Part shown: positions 32,641-40,256 of the stretch, piece after piece
How the letters are laid out: each line of letters opens with the position of its first letter
Numbering within the stretch: position 1 is the stretch's first letter
Assembly: GCF_001832905.1 (NCBI RefSeq)
Contig: NZ_MKIR01000020.1
Coordinates: 1-64,000, forward strand
Source: Floricoccus tropicus
GTDB lineage: Bacteria > Bacillota > Bacilli > Lactobacillales > Streptococcaceae
Direction of reading: 5' to 3'
DNA length: 64,000 nucleotides
The notes under the pieces: generated by a model
What the model was told of the DNA's origin: nothing
Databases searched by the model: none
What the model saw: the letters and a program-made list of their open reading frames with translations, nothing else
Position numbers and translations under genes: made by a program

Positions 32641-33231
32641 TTATTTATTCTCCTTTATATCTGCTAGCTCTGGATGAAAGTAGTGTTTGCGACAAACAGG
32701 TAGATATGATTCGTTCCCTCCGATTTGAATTGGATTACCTTCATAAACAGGTTTACCATCAACAAAGTGTAAAATCATATTAGCTTTTTTACTACAATAC
32801 CAGCAAATTGTTTTTATTTCTTCTATCTTGTCAGCCAGTAAAAGCAATTGTTTTGAACCTTCAAACATCTCATTACGGAAATCATTTTTGAGTCCAAAAG
32901 CCATGACTGGAACATTTAAATCATCAACTATTTTTGCTAAATCATAGACATTTTTTTTGCTTAAAAATTGACATTCGTCAATCAAGATACAGTATGGTTT
33001 TTCAACCATTTCATCTATCATTTCAAAAATATCCATATCATCAGTAATTGGAACTGCCGGTCTGCTCATTCCAATTCTAGAAGAGATTATTCCCACACCA
33101 TCACGTGTATCAAGAGCACTTGTCATTAAAACAACTTTTTTCCCTTGCTCCTCGTAATTATGTGCAACTTTCAAAATTTCGATAGTTTTACCTGCATTCA
33201 TGGAACCATAACGAAAAAATAACTGTGCCAT
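32641..33231 (-). CDS. tdk: Thymidine kinase
   Basis: Type II thymidine kinase of 196 aa with P-loop GSMNAGKT (about 9-16), the lasso region, the Walker-B-like ILIDECQFL and four zinc cysteines (CWYC and VCRKH region). Start taken at MAQLFF because GGAAGGA precedes it; a longer in-frame start would remove the ribosome site. It leads the tdk-prfA-prmC-ywlC-glyA operon. The leader holds a hairpin TTGTCC/GGACAA (33261-33277) and an extended -10 TGGTAAAAT. Confidence 0.95.
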   Translation of the reverse strand: MAQLFFRYGSMNAGKTIEILKVAHNYEEQGKKVVLMTSALDTRDGVGIISSRIGMSRPAVPITDDMDIFEMIDEMVEKPYCILIDECQFLSKKNVYDLAKIVDDLNVPVMAFGLKNDFRNEMFEGSKQLLLLADKIEEIKTICWYCSKKANMILHFVDGKPVYEGNPIQIGGNESYLPVCRKHYFHPELADIKENK

Positions 33232-33333
33232 TAATCTAAAATATCCTTCCAAATAGTCATTTGTCCAAAGAGGACAAGAATAAAGTTACTCTAAATTTTA
33301 CCATAGTACGAGAATTTTTTCTATATAGGCATT

Positions 33334-33681
33334 TTATTCTTCAACAAGTTTTATATAGTCTACAGCTACCCCTGCTACTTGTGGTGGAATAGACATAGTC
33401 ATTGGTGGGATACCTTTCAGAGAAAAGATTACTTTATCTCCGATTTTTAATTTGTTTGGTCTGATACCTTGAAACTGTTCTTTTATTAAGTTTAATACTA
33501 GACCAAAATTATTTAAAATGGGTAATAAATTTTCATCATCAGAAATTGCTTCTATGTTATTGAGGAAAACTCTATATGTATTACTTACATCCTCGTTAGG
33601 AAGTACTTTTTCCGCTATTATCCCTTGAAATTCAGATAAACTGTCCTGACTTTTTATAGTATTTTCATTTTTATTCAACAT
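33334..33681 (-). CDS. Unrecognised 115-aa protein
   Basis: I do not recognise this gene. The product is soluble and acidic: an N-terminal polar part, helical middle (about 30-75) and a conserved-looking C-terminal part with LKIGDKVIF and a Pro/Met-rich PPMTMSIPPQ stretch. There is no signal, membrane segment or metal motif. It sits between the usual 4-OT/tdk neighbours on the tdk strand, 102 bp upstream of tdk. Start set at the second ATG because GGAG abuts the first. A -10-like TATAAT lies about 30 bp upstream. Confidence 0.65.
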   Translation of the reverse strand: MLNKNENTIKSQDSLSEFQGIIAEKVLPNEDVSNTYRVFLNNIEAISDDENLLPILNNFGLVLNLIKEQFQGIRPNKLKIGDKVIFSLKGIPPMTMSIPPQVAGVAVDYIKLVEE

Positions 33682-33815
33682 ATTCATCTCCTTTATTTTA
33701 GCTTATCATATTATAGTGTTAATAATTACAAGAAAAAAAACTTTTTTAACTATTTTTTTACTCTACTTTTAAAATATGTATTATACCTCTTAATAATTCA
33801 TATATCCGTATCACT

Positions 33816-33844
33816 TTTACTATTTCTTAAACACGTGTTATAAT
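33816..33844 (+). promoter_or_regulatory. Promoter of the 4-OT gene
   Basis: TTTACT, 17-bp spacer and TATAAT with upstream TG (TGTTATAAT, extended -10). It is followed by a strong AAGGAGGTGA ribosome site. Confidence 0.75.
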
Positions 33845-33871
33845 AGCCAAGAAAATATAAGGAGGTGACGA

Positions 33872-34054
33872 ATGCCATTTGTACGTATAGATCTTTTTGA
33901 AGGTCGCACTGAAGAACAAAAAATTAATCTTGCCAAAGAAGTAACTGAAGTTGTTATGAAAAATACTGGTGCTTCTGCTGATGCAATTCACGTTTTTATA
34001 AACGATATGGAAGAAGGAACTTATTTCCCTCACGGAGAAATGAAAAGAAAATAA
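33872..34054 (+). CDS. 4-oxalocrotonate tautomerase family enzyme
   Basis: Small enzyme of 60 aa. Proline directly after the initiator Met (MPFVRIDLFEGRTEEQK) is the catalytic general base of the 4-OT/YwhB family, and FINDMEEGTYF matches the family. It forms hexamers. The true substrate in streptococci is unknown. It is divergent from tdk, as in many streptococci. Confidence 0.92.
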   Translation: MPFVRIDLFEGRTEEQKINLAKEVTEVVMKNTGASADAIHVFINDMEEGTYFPHGEMKRK

Positions 34055-34104
34055 TGTAGCTTATGCTATATTATTTTTTATTTTATATATATAGGAAGAA
34101 AAAT

Positions 34105-35259
34105 ATGACTGAATTAATTCAAATTACAATAGTTTTACTGGCTAGCTTTCTAGCCACAACTTTTTCAAAAAGATTCGGAATACCTGCCGTCGTAGGGCAA
34201 TTACTTGTTGGTATATTAGTTAGCCCAGCTATTTTAGGATTAGTAAAACAAACTGAAATACTTCACTTTCTGTCAGAAATTGGTGTTATACTTTTAATGT
34301 TCCTCGCTGGATTGGAAGCTGATTTGGGACTTTTAAAAAAATATCTAAAACCTAGCCTTCTAGTTGCAATCTCTGGTGTGATGGTTCCATTACTATTTTT
34401 CACTTTATACACTAAGACTCTAGGTTACGATAGCAACACCGCATTCTTTTACGGAATAGTTTTTGCAGCTACTAGTGTTTCAATTACTGTTGAAGTGCTT
34501 CAAGAGTATGGAAAGGTAAAAAGTAAAGCTGGTGCCGTGATTTTGGGAGCAGCTGTAGCAGATGATATTCTTGCAGTATTAATTTTAAGTTTCTTTATTT
34601 CGTCGAGAGGAGATTCTTCCAATTTTAGTTTACAAATTTTAAGTCAAGTAATATTCCTTGTTTTTCTATTTTTTGTCATTAAATACCTTGTTCCGTGTAT
34701 TTTCAAATATACAAGACGAATCCAAGTCTTTGCCAAGAATGCTTCAATTGCCTTAATTATATGTTTTACACTTGCTATACTAGCTGATTTAGTTGGCATG
34801 AGTTCAGTAATCGGTGCTTTCTTTGCTGGACTTGCTATCGGACAGACAAGCTTTGCTAAAGATATCGAACATTCAATATCCACAGTTGCTTATACATTCT
34901 TTATTCCAATTTTCTTTGTATCAATTGCACTTCCAATTTCATTTAATGGAATGGTCGGTAAAATCGGATCTATAACTATATTTACTATACTTGCTGTACT
35001 TACAAAGATAGTGCCTGCATACATTTCAGGTCGGGCATTTAAATTCAGTAAAAAAGATTCTTTAGTTATTGGTAGTGGAATGGTTAGTCGTGGAGAAATG
35101 GCTCTCATTGTTGTCCAAATCGGATTAGATGAAAAAATAATATCAACTCAGATATATTCTGAACTTGTTATTGTAATCATCCTTACAACAATAATTGCAC
35201 CTTTTATTCTCAAATATTTATTCACTAGTTCAAATAGCAACAAAACAACCATTAAGTAA
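34105..35259 (+). CDS. Cation/proton antiporter, CPA2 (NapA/Kef) type
   Basis: Membrane protein of 384 aa with about 12 hydrophobic segments. Seen: GIPAVVGQLLVGILVSPAILG near the N-terminus, LLMFLAGLEADLGLLKK, and the ion-binding region GAAVADDILAVLILS with paired aspartates. No C-terminal TrkA-N domain is present, so it resembles NapA rather than KefC. Start at MTELIQ follows AGGAAG; upstream in-frame codons lie in the spacer. It probably exchanges sodium for protons. Confidence 0.9.
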   Translation: MTELIQITIVLLASFLATTFSKRFGIPAVVGQLLVGILVSPAILGLVKQTEILHFLSEIGVILLMFLAGLEADLGLLKKYLKPSLLVAISGVMVPLLFFTLYTKTLGYDSNTAFFYGIVFAATSVSITVEVLQEYGKVKSKAGAVILGAAVADDILAVLILSFFISSRGDSSNFSLQILSQVIFLVFLFFVIKYLVPCIFKYTRRIQVFAKNASIALIICFTLAILADLVGMSSVIGAFFAGLAIGQTSFAKDIEHSISTVAYTFFIPIFFVSIALPISFNGMVGKIGSITIFTILAVLTKIVPAYISGRAFKFSKKDSLVIGSGMVSRGEMALIVVQIGLDEKIISTQIYSELVIVIILTTIIAPFILKYLFTSSNSNKTTIK

Positions 35260-35262
35260 TTC

Positions 35263-35299
35263 AAAATGCAATTCTTATTACAGAAAAGAATTGCATTTT
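35263..35299 (+). terminator. Terminator of the antiporter gene
   Basis: Stem AAAATGCAATTCTT with AAGAATTGCATTTT, about 10-nt loop and a T-rich end. Confidence 0.8.
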
Positions 35300-35312
35300 A
35301 TTATATAAACAT

Positions 35313-35579
35313 AAAAAAACGGACCAAAGTCCGTTCTCAAGGGGATAAATCTTTAATGGGGGAAAGATTTATTAATTTACAGTTATCATGTCTAGCTAAT
35401 TCTTTTACATTATGGGGGATAAAAAAATTAGATGTTAACATTAACACATGATAAGCTGTGATAATTTAAAAATAATGTTATTTTATGGAGGATAACGGTT
35501 ATTTTTAAATCAATATATGATACGGAAGACTATTAAACATACATCCAAGATGAACGTAGAATATCAACCTCATCAATAC
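35313..35579 (-). ncRNA. Candidate small RNA with three C-rich loop hairpins
   Basis: A transcript of about 267 nt is predicted from TTGACA-17-TATAAT (35609-35614, 35586-35591) to terminator AACGGAC/GTCCGTT plus T7 (35313-35335). Three hairpins follow each other: a 12-bp stem (35464-35475 with 35499-35510) around TTAT-CCTCC-ATAA; a 12-bp stem (35396-35407 with 35420-35431) with CCCCC in the loop, enclosed by a 9-bp stem (35383-35391 with 35446-35454); and a perfect 10-bp stem (35345-35372) with loop CCCCCATT. A free CCCC precedes the terminator. C-rich loops suggest pairing with Shine-Dalgarno sequences. I do not recognise the RNA family. Confidence 0.75.
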
Positions 35580-35585
35580 AAACTT

Positions 35586-35614
35586 ATTATACAGTCGTTA
35601 TTTTATCTTGTCAA
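35586..35614 (-). promoter_or_regulatory. Promoter of the candidate sRNA
   Basis: Perfect TTGACA and TATAAT with 17-bp spacing. It is divergent from the coaB promoter, with 18 bp between the two -35 boxes. Confidence 0.85.
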
Positions 35615-35632
35615 CAAATATATCCAGAAAGT

Positions 35633-35676
35633 TTGATAAATTCCTGTTTTTTTAATATAATAGGAAAGCGTTAACA
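35633..35676 (+). promoter_or_regulatory. coaB promoter with cre-like site
   Basis: TTGATA (35633-35638), 17-bp spacer, TATAAT (35656-35661). Directly after the -10, AGGAAAGCGTTAACA (35662-35676) matches the CcpA cre consensus WTGNAANCGNWNNCW at all but one defined position and covers the transcription start. Confidence 0.65.
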
Positions 35677-35700
35677 GCTACGTATTAAGGAGGTTTACTA

Positions 35701-36405
35701 ATGAAGGTTTTAATTACTTCAGGCGGAACAACAGAAAATATTGATAAAGTTCGTGGTATTACAAATTTTGCAACAGGAAGTCTAGGAAAAATTATTGCCG
35801 AAAAATATATTGAAGATGGTCATTTTGTTATTTTGTTAGCAGGAAAAAATGCTAAACTACCCGATCCATCTGATAACCTTAAAATTATATCAATATCAGA
35901 CACCCAATCTTTGGATGAAAACATGGCAAAATATGTGCCACAAGTGGATATTGTAATTCACTCCATGGCTGTTAGTGACTATAGTCCAATCTATATGACT
36001 GACTTTGGTGAAGTTGCTACTAGCAACGATTTAAATGAATTTTTAAATATGAAAAATTCCAGCAAGAAAATCTCTTCAAAATCAGATTATCAAGTCCTAT
36101 TTTTGAAAAAAAATCCTAAAATTATTAGTAAGATCAAAGAATACAATCAGGATGTGATTCTAGTTGGTTTTAAACTTTTGGTTGGTGTTTCTAAAAAAGA
36201 ATTATTTTCTGTAGCAAGAACTAGTTTGAACAAGAATAAAGCAGATTATATTTTCGCCAATGACCTAGAAGATATTTTTGATGGCCAACACATTGGATAC
36301 TTAGTTGATGAAAATGGGGAAAAAATCGCTCATACTAAGAGTGAAATTGCTGATTTAATTTTTACTACAACACTTCAAAAGTTAAAAGGAGAAGCTAATG
36401 GCTAA
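35701..36405 (+). CDS. coaB: Phosphopantothenate-cysteine ligase
   Basis: Monofunctional CoaB of 234 aa with ITSGGTTENIDKVRGITNFATGSLG (nucleotide-binding N-terminus) and DIVIHSMAVSDYSP. It joins 4'-phosphopantothenate to cysteine in coenzyme A synthesis. Separate coaB and coaC genes, rather than a CoaBC fusion, are typical of streptococci, lactococci and enterococci. It overlaps coaC by 8 bp. Confidence 0.95.
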   Translation: MKVLITSGGTTENIDKVRGITNFATGSLGKIIAEKYIEDGHFVILLAGKNAKLPDPSDNLKIISISDTQSLDENMAKYVPQVDIVIHSMAVSDYSPIYMTDFGEVATSNDLNEFLNMKNSSKKISSKSDYQVLFLKKNPKIISKIKEYNQDVILVGFKLLVGVSKKELFSVARTSLNKNKADYIFANDLEDIFDGQHIGYLVDENGEKIAHTKSEIADLIFTTTLQKLKGEANG

Positions 36406-36949
36406 TATAACTCTCGCAGTTACTGGAAGTATCTCTGCATATAAAGCGGCCGATTTAGTATCCTCACTGACTAAAGATGGTCATAAAATCACTGTTTTAA
36501 TGACTAAAGCAGCTCAACAATTCATCACGCCTCTAACCTTGCAGGTTCTATCTAAAAATACCGTTCATCTTGATGTTATGAATGAGGATTTACCGAAAGT
36601 AGTTAATCACATTGAAATAGCAAAAAATACCGATTTATATATTGTTGCCCCTGCTAGCGCTGATACAATTAGTAGATTAGCACATGGTGCAGCAAATGAT
36701 ATAGTAACATCAGTAGCACTCGCACTACCACCAGAAGTCAAAAAAATAATAGCCCCTGCTATGAATACAAATATGTATGAAAATAAATTGACTCAAAATA
36801 ATATTGATATTTTAAAATCTGTTGGTTTCACAGAAATCGAACCCAAAGTAGCTTTGCTTGCTTGCGGTGACTATGGACGTGGAGCTTTAGCAGATCTTGA
36901 TTATATAAAAACAAAAATAGAGGAGACCCTATCTTATGAGAAAATCTAA
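36398..36949 (+). CDS. coaC: Phosphopantothenoylcysteine decarboxylase
   Basis: Flavoprotein decarboxylase of 183 aa. FMN-binding GSISAYKAADL, catalytic histidine in VNHIEIAK, PAMNTNMYEN and the substrate clamp LACGDYGRGAL are all present. It is the next coenzyme A step after coaB, with which it overlaps, and it overlaps panT by 14 bp. Confidence 0.95.
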   Translation: MANITLAVTGSISAYKAADLVSSLTKDGHKITVLMTKAAQQFITPLTLQVLSKNTVHLDVMNEDLPKVVNHIEIAKNTDLYIVAPASADTISRLAHGAANDIVTSVALALPPEVKKIIAPAMNTNMYENKLTQNNIDILKSVGFTEIEPKVALLACGDYGRGALADLDYIKTKIEETLSYEKI

Positions 36950-37526
36950 GGCATCAAATACAGCTATTATTTCTATTTTCATTGCCATTATGATTGTTAT
37001 CAACGTTTTAACTCAAGTAATTTTTACTATTTGGCCATTTCCAATTAGGCCAACTTTAGTTCATGTACCAGTAATAATTGGTTCAATTATTTTAGGTCCT
37101 AAAATTGGAGCATTCCTAGGATTTATAATGGGTGTAATCAGTACAGTTACAGCTACTATTATTACTACACCAACAAGTTTCTTATTTAGCCCACTACAAC
37201 CTGTTCCTGGAACAAATTCTGGTGACTGGCGTGCTATTCTCATTGCTTTTGTGCCTCGTATCCTTATAGGTATTGTACCTTATTTTGTATTTCAACTCTT
37301 AAAGAAGAATACTAAAATCGGTGCAGGAATTGCTGGTTTTGCTGGAAGTGCAACAAATACTATTTTAGTTCTTTCTGCAATTTATTTAATTTTCGGTGAT
37401 GTCCTAAAATGGTCAGTTAAGACCGTGCTTGCCTCTGTTGTAGGTACAAACTCAATAGCTGAAGCTATTATCTCTGCTATTTTAACAGCTGCTATAGTAC
37501 CAGCATTATTAAAAATCAGAGATTAA
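36936..37526 (+). CDS. panT: ECF transporter S component, probably pantothenate (PanT)
   Basis: Membrane protein of 196 aa with about six hydrophobic segments, the shape of ECF substrate-binding S components. Location directly after coaB-coaC, with overlap, supports pantothenate as the substrate, feeding the pathway it is coexpressed with. It needs the shared EcfA-EcfA'-EcfT module, which is not in this window. Substrate is inferred from context. Confidence 0.85.
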   Translation: MRKSKASNTAIISIFIAIMIVINVLTQVIFTIWPFPIRPTLVHVPVIIGSIILGPKIGAFLGFIMGVISTVTATIITTPTSFLFSPLQPVPGTNSGDWRAILIAFVPRILIGIVPYFVFQLLKKNTKIGAGIAGFAGSATNTILVLSAIYLIFGDVLKWSVKTVLASVVGTNSIAEAIISAILTAAIVPALLKIRD

Positions 37527-37540
37527 AAAGTAAGAATACA

Positions 37541-37564
37541 AAAGACGTTGCTCACGTCTTTTTC
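37541..37564 (+). terminator. Terminator of coaB-coaC-panT
   Basis: Stem AAAGACG/CGTCTTT, 7-nt loop, T-run. Confidence 0.8.
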
Positions 37565-37810
37565 TTTATATAATTTCAAAAACAAAGAAACCATTTTCAA
37601 CAATTTTCATTCAAATTCATTCATTTTCATACCTCTGTTTCAATATAAAGAAACCAAGAAGCTTACTATGACAGCAATCATTTTAATTTTCTCAATATCT
37701 ATTAAAATACAAGTAATCTTTGTTGTAACATTTCACTAAAAACAAGTGAAAAAATTACTAATTTATGATAAAATGTAATTGCTTACATATATAATAAAAA
37801 GGAGAAGCTT
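37565..37810 (+). promoter_or_regulatory. AT-rich spacer with likely pgm promoter
   Basis: Mostly low-complexity AT-rich sequence with no convincing gene. Near its end are a TTTCACT/AGTGAAA inverted repeat, an extended -10-like TGATAAAAT preceded by GTGAAA at 17 bp, and the dyad TGTAATTGCTTACA (37776-37789) just downstream, which could be an operator. GGAG precedes the pgm ATG. Confidence 0.4.
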
Positions 37811-39529
37811 ATGAGTTACAAAGAAACATATCAATCTTGGGTTGATAACAAGGATCTTGATGCACATCTTGTTGAAGAATTAAATCATTTAACTGAGGAA
37901 CAAATTGAAGATGCTTTTTATACAAGTTTAGAGTTTGGTACTGCAGGACAACGTGGATTAATTGGTGTTGGTACTAACCGTATGAACAAATATACAGTTC
38001 GCTTAACTACTGAAGGACTTGCACGTCTAATGGATAGCAAAGGGGAAGAAGAAAAAAAACGTGGTGTTGCAATTGCCTACGATTCTCGTCATTTTTCACC
38101 AGAATTTGCTATGGAAGCTGCGTCTGTTTTAGCTAGTCACGGAATTCCTAGTTTTGTTTTTGAATCTTTGCGACCAACTCCAGAATTATCTTTTGCTGTT
38201 CGTGAACTGAACGCTCTTAATGGTATAATGATTACTGCTAGCCATAATCCTGCTCCTTATAATGGATACAAGGTTTATGGTGAAGATGGTGGACAAATGC
38301 CTCCACATGATGCTGATGCATTAACAAAATATGTTGAAGCGATTGATGATATTTTTTCAATCAATCCAGAACTTAGTGATAAATATATTGAAGAGGGATT
38401 GATAACAATCATTGGTAAAGAAATTGATGATAAATATCTTGAACTCCTTAAAACTGTAACGATTAACCAAGATCTAATTGATAGATTTGGTCGTGACTTA
38501 AATATTGTTTATACTCCTCTTCATGGTACTGGTGAAATGCTAGGACGTGCTGGACTTGCTCAAGCTGGATTTGAAAAAATTGCAGTTGTCGAAGAACAAG
38601 CAATTCCTGATGGTGATTTCCCAACTGTTAAATCACCAAATCCTGAAAGTCAAGCTGCCTTCAAACTTGCTGAAGAGCTTGGTCGTGAAGTCGGAGCAGA
38701 AATGCTTGTAGCTACTGACCCTGATGCTGATCGTATCGGTGTGGAAGTACTCCTTCCAAATGGAAATTACCAACCTCTTTCTGGTAATCAAATCGGTGCT
38801 ATCCTTGCTAAATATATTTTAGAAGCACATAAATCTGCAGGAACTCTTCCAGAAAATGCTGCTATCTTAAAATCTATCGTATCTACTGATTTAGTAGCTC
38901 ATATTGCTGAAAGTTATGATGTTGAAATGTTCAACGTTCTAACTGGTTTCAAGTTCATTGCTGAAAAAATTCAAGAATTTGAAGATACTGGTAGTCATAC
39001 TTACATGTTTGGTTTCGAAGAGAGCTTTGGTTACCTAATCAAACCTTTTGTTCGTGATAAAGATGCCATTCAAGCCCTACTTCTTGTTTGTGAAGTGGCG
39101 GCTTACTATAAATCACTTGGAAAAACTCTTTACGATGGAATCCAAGATATCTATGCTGAATATGGTCATTTCAAAGAAAAAACAATTTCACTTACTTTAG
39201 AAGGAATTGACGGAAGCGCACAAATCAAAGAGATTATGACTAATTTCAGAGATAATGCTCCAGGTAAATTTGCCGGTCTAGAAGTATTACTCACTGAGGA
39301 CTTTAAGGAACAAACGGCAACATCTCATACTGGAAAAGTTGAAAAACTTACAACTCCTCCAAGTGATGTACTTAAATATCATCTTGAAGATGGCAGCTGG
39401 ATTGCAGTACGACCAAGTGGTACTGAACCAAAAATTAAATTCTATCTTGCTGTAATTGGTGATACTGATGAAGAAGCAACTAAAAAAATTGAAAGCATTG
39501 AAGAAGAAATCAATGAATTCGTAAAATAA
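37811..39529 (+). CDS. pgm: Alpha-phosphoglucomutase
   Basis: Alpha-D-phosphohexomutase of 572 aa. Catalytic serine in TASHNP, magnesium loop DPDADR, sugar-binding GFEESFGY and phosphate-binding RPSGTEPKIKF are in order. It interconverts glucose 1-phosphate and glucose 6-phosphate for polysaccharide and wall-precursor synthesis. It is monocistronic with its own terminator. Confidence 0.97.
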   Translation: MSYKETYQSWVDNKDLDAHLVEELNHLTEEQIEDAFYTSLEFGTAGQRGLIGVGTNRMNKYTVRLTTEGLARLMDSKGEEEKKRGVAIAYDSRHFSPEFAMEAASVLASHGIPSFVFESLRPTPELSFAVRELNALNGIMITASHNPAPYNGYKVYGEDGGQMPPHDADALTKYVEAIDDIFSINPELSDKYIEEGLITIIGKEIDDKYLELLKTVTINQDLIDRFGRDLNIVYTPLHGTGEMLGRAGLAQAGFEKIAVVEEQAIPDGDFPTVKSPNPESQAAFKLAEELGREVGAEMLVATDPDADRIGVEVLLPNGNYQPLSGNQIGAILAKYILEAHKSAGTLPENAAILKSIVSTDLVAHIAESYDVEMFNVLTGFKFIAEKIQEFEDTGSHTYMFGFEESFGYLIKPFVRDKDAIQALLLVCEVAAYYKSLGKTLYDGIQDIYAEYGHFKEKTISLTLEGIDGSAQIKEIMTNFRDNAPGKFAGLEVLLTEDFKEQTATSHTGKVEKLTTPPSDVLKYHLEDGSWIAVRPSGTEPKIKFYLAVIGDTDEEATKKIESIEEEINEFVK

Positions 39530-39541
39530 TTTTTAATACTT

Positions 39542-39568
39542 AACTTCTCCTATTGGAGAAGTTTTTTT
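39542..39568 (+). terminator. Terminator of pgm
   Basis: Perfect 9-bp stem AACTTCTCC/GGAGAAGTT, 4-nt loop and seven T. Confidence 0.9.
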
Positions 39569-39612
39569 ATATGGTTATTATACAAGATAAACAATATTTT
39601 AATTTAGACAAA

Positions 39613-39640
39613 AAGAAAAACCCGCTTTTAAGCGAGTTTT
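39613..39640 (-). terminator. Terminator overlapping the stop of the DUF4044-like gene
   Basis: Stem AACTCGCTT/AAGCGGGTT (one wobble), T-run on the minus strand. It begins inside the stop codon at 39639-39641. Confidence 0.8.
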
Positions 39641-39764
39641 AAATAAATGCTGATATTGCAGCACCTACAGCAGCTACTACTGTTAGGATAAGCATAACCC
39701 ATGCAACTGCTATAACCATTTTTTGGAAAGAGCTTTTAGGTTTGTTTCGTTCTTGATATGCCAT
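39639..39764 (-). CDS. Small membrane protein, DUF4044-like (41 aa)
   Basis: A 41-aa protein: polar basic start (MAYQERNKPKSSFQK) then one membrane helix (about 16-40) rich in Ala and Val. The layout matches the DUF4044 small membrane proteins found in streptococci and lactococci. ATG is preceded by GAGG at 5 nt. It has its own terminator and lies between pgm and trxA. Function unknown. Confidence 0.75.
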   Translation of the reverse strand: MAYQERNKPKSSFQKMVIAVAWVMLILTVVAAVGAAISAFI

Positions 39765-39832
39765 AACTACCTCATTTCATTGATAGTTTACCAAATTTTT
39801 TTTTTTTTTGCAAGATTTCCAACAAACACAGA

Positions 39833-40162
39833 TTAAAGAATGCTTTCACCTGAGACTTCTTTAAGAATTGATAAAATTTGATCTTTTGTATGAACACCTG
39901 CTACTTGTTTGACAGCTTCACCATCTTTTTTAAATAATAGGGTAGGAATACTCATAACTCCAAATTCTGAAGGTGTTTCTGGATTTTCATCGACATCCAT
40001 TTTTACGATTTTAAGAACAGTTTCATCAACTTCTTCGGATAATTGTTCCAAGATTGGCGCTTGCATACGACAAGGTCCACACCATGTTGCCCAAAAGTCA
40101 ACAATTACTAAACCTTCTTTTGTTTCTTCTACGAAATTTGCATCAGTAACTTCTAATACCAT
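39833..40162 (-). CDS. trxA: Thioredoxin
   Basis: Thioredoxin of 109 aa with active site WCGPC (Cys28, Cys31) and the cis-proline in SIPTLLF. It reduces protein disulfides in the cytosol. It lies downstream of mutS2 with a 94-bp gap, and CGGAGG precedes its ATG. Confidence 0.97.
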   Translation of the reverse strand: MVLEVTDANFVEETKEGLVIVDFWATWCGPCRMQAPILEQLSEEVDETVLKIVKMDVDENPETPSEFGVMSIPTLLFKKDGEAVKQVAGVHTKDQILSILKEVSGESIL

Positions 40163-40256
40163 ATTATTATTCCTCCGTTAATATTATTCTTATAGGTTTT
40201 GACCTACGTTTATTCTACTAAATTTATTAAAAAAATGCTTGAAATTGAATTGTTGT

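Noticed and set aside
35266-35451. 61-aa plus-strand frame after the antiporter gene
   Set aside because: It reads through two terminator hairpins and the sRNA locus; no ribosome site.
35505-35573. 22-codon frame inside the candidate sRNA
   Set aside because: No ribosome site and too near the predicted 5' end; kept only as a remark in the sRNA finding.
37548-37739. 63-aa frame between panT and pgm, with a hydrophobic tail
   Set aside because: It begins inside the panT terminator, is AT-rich low-complexity sequence and has no ribosome site.
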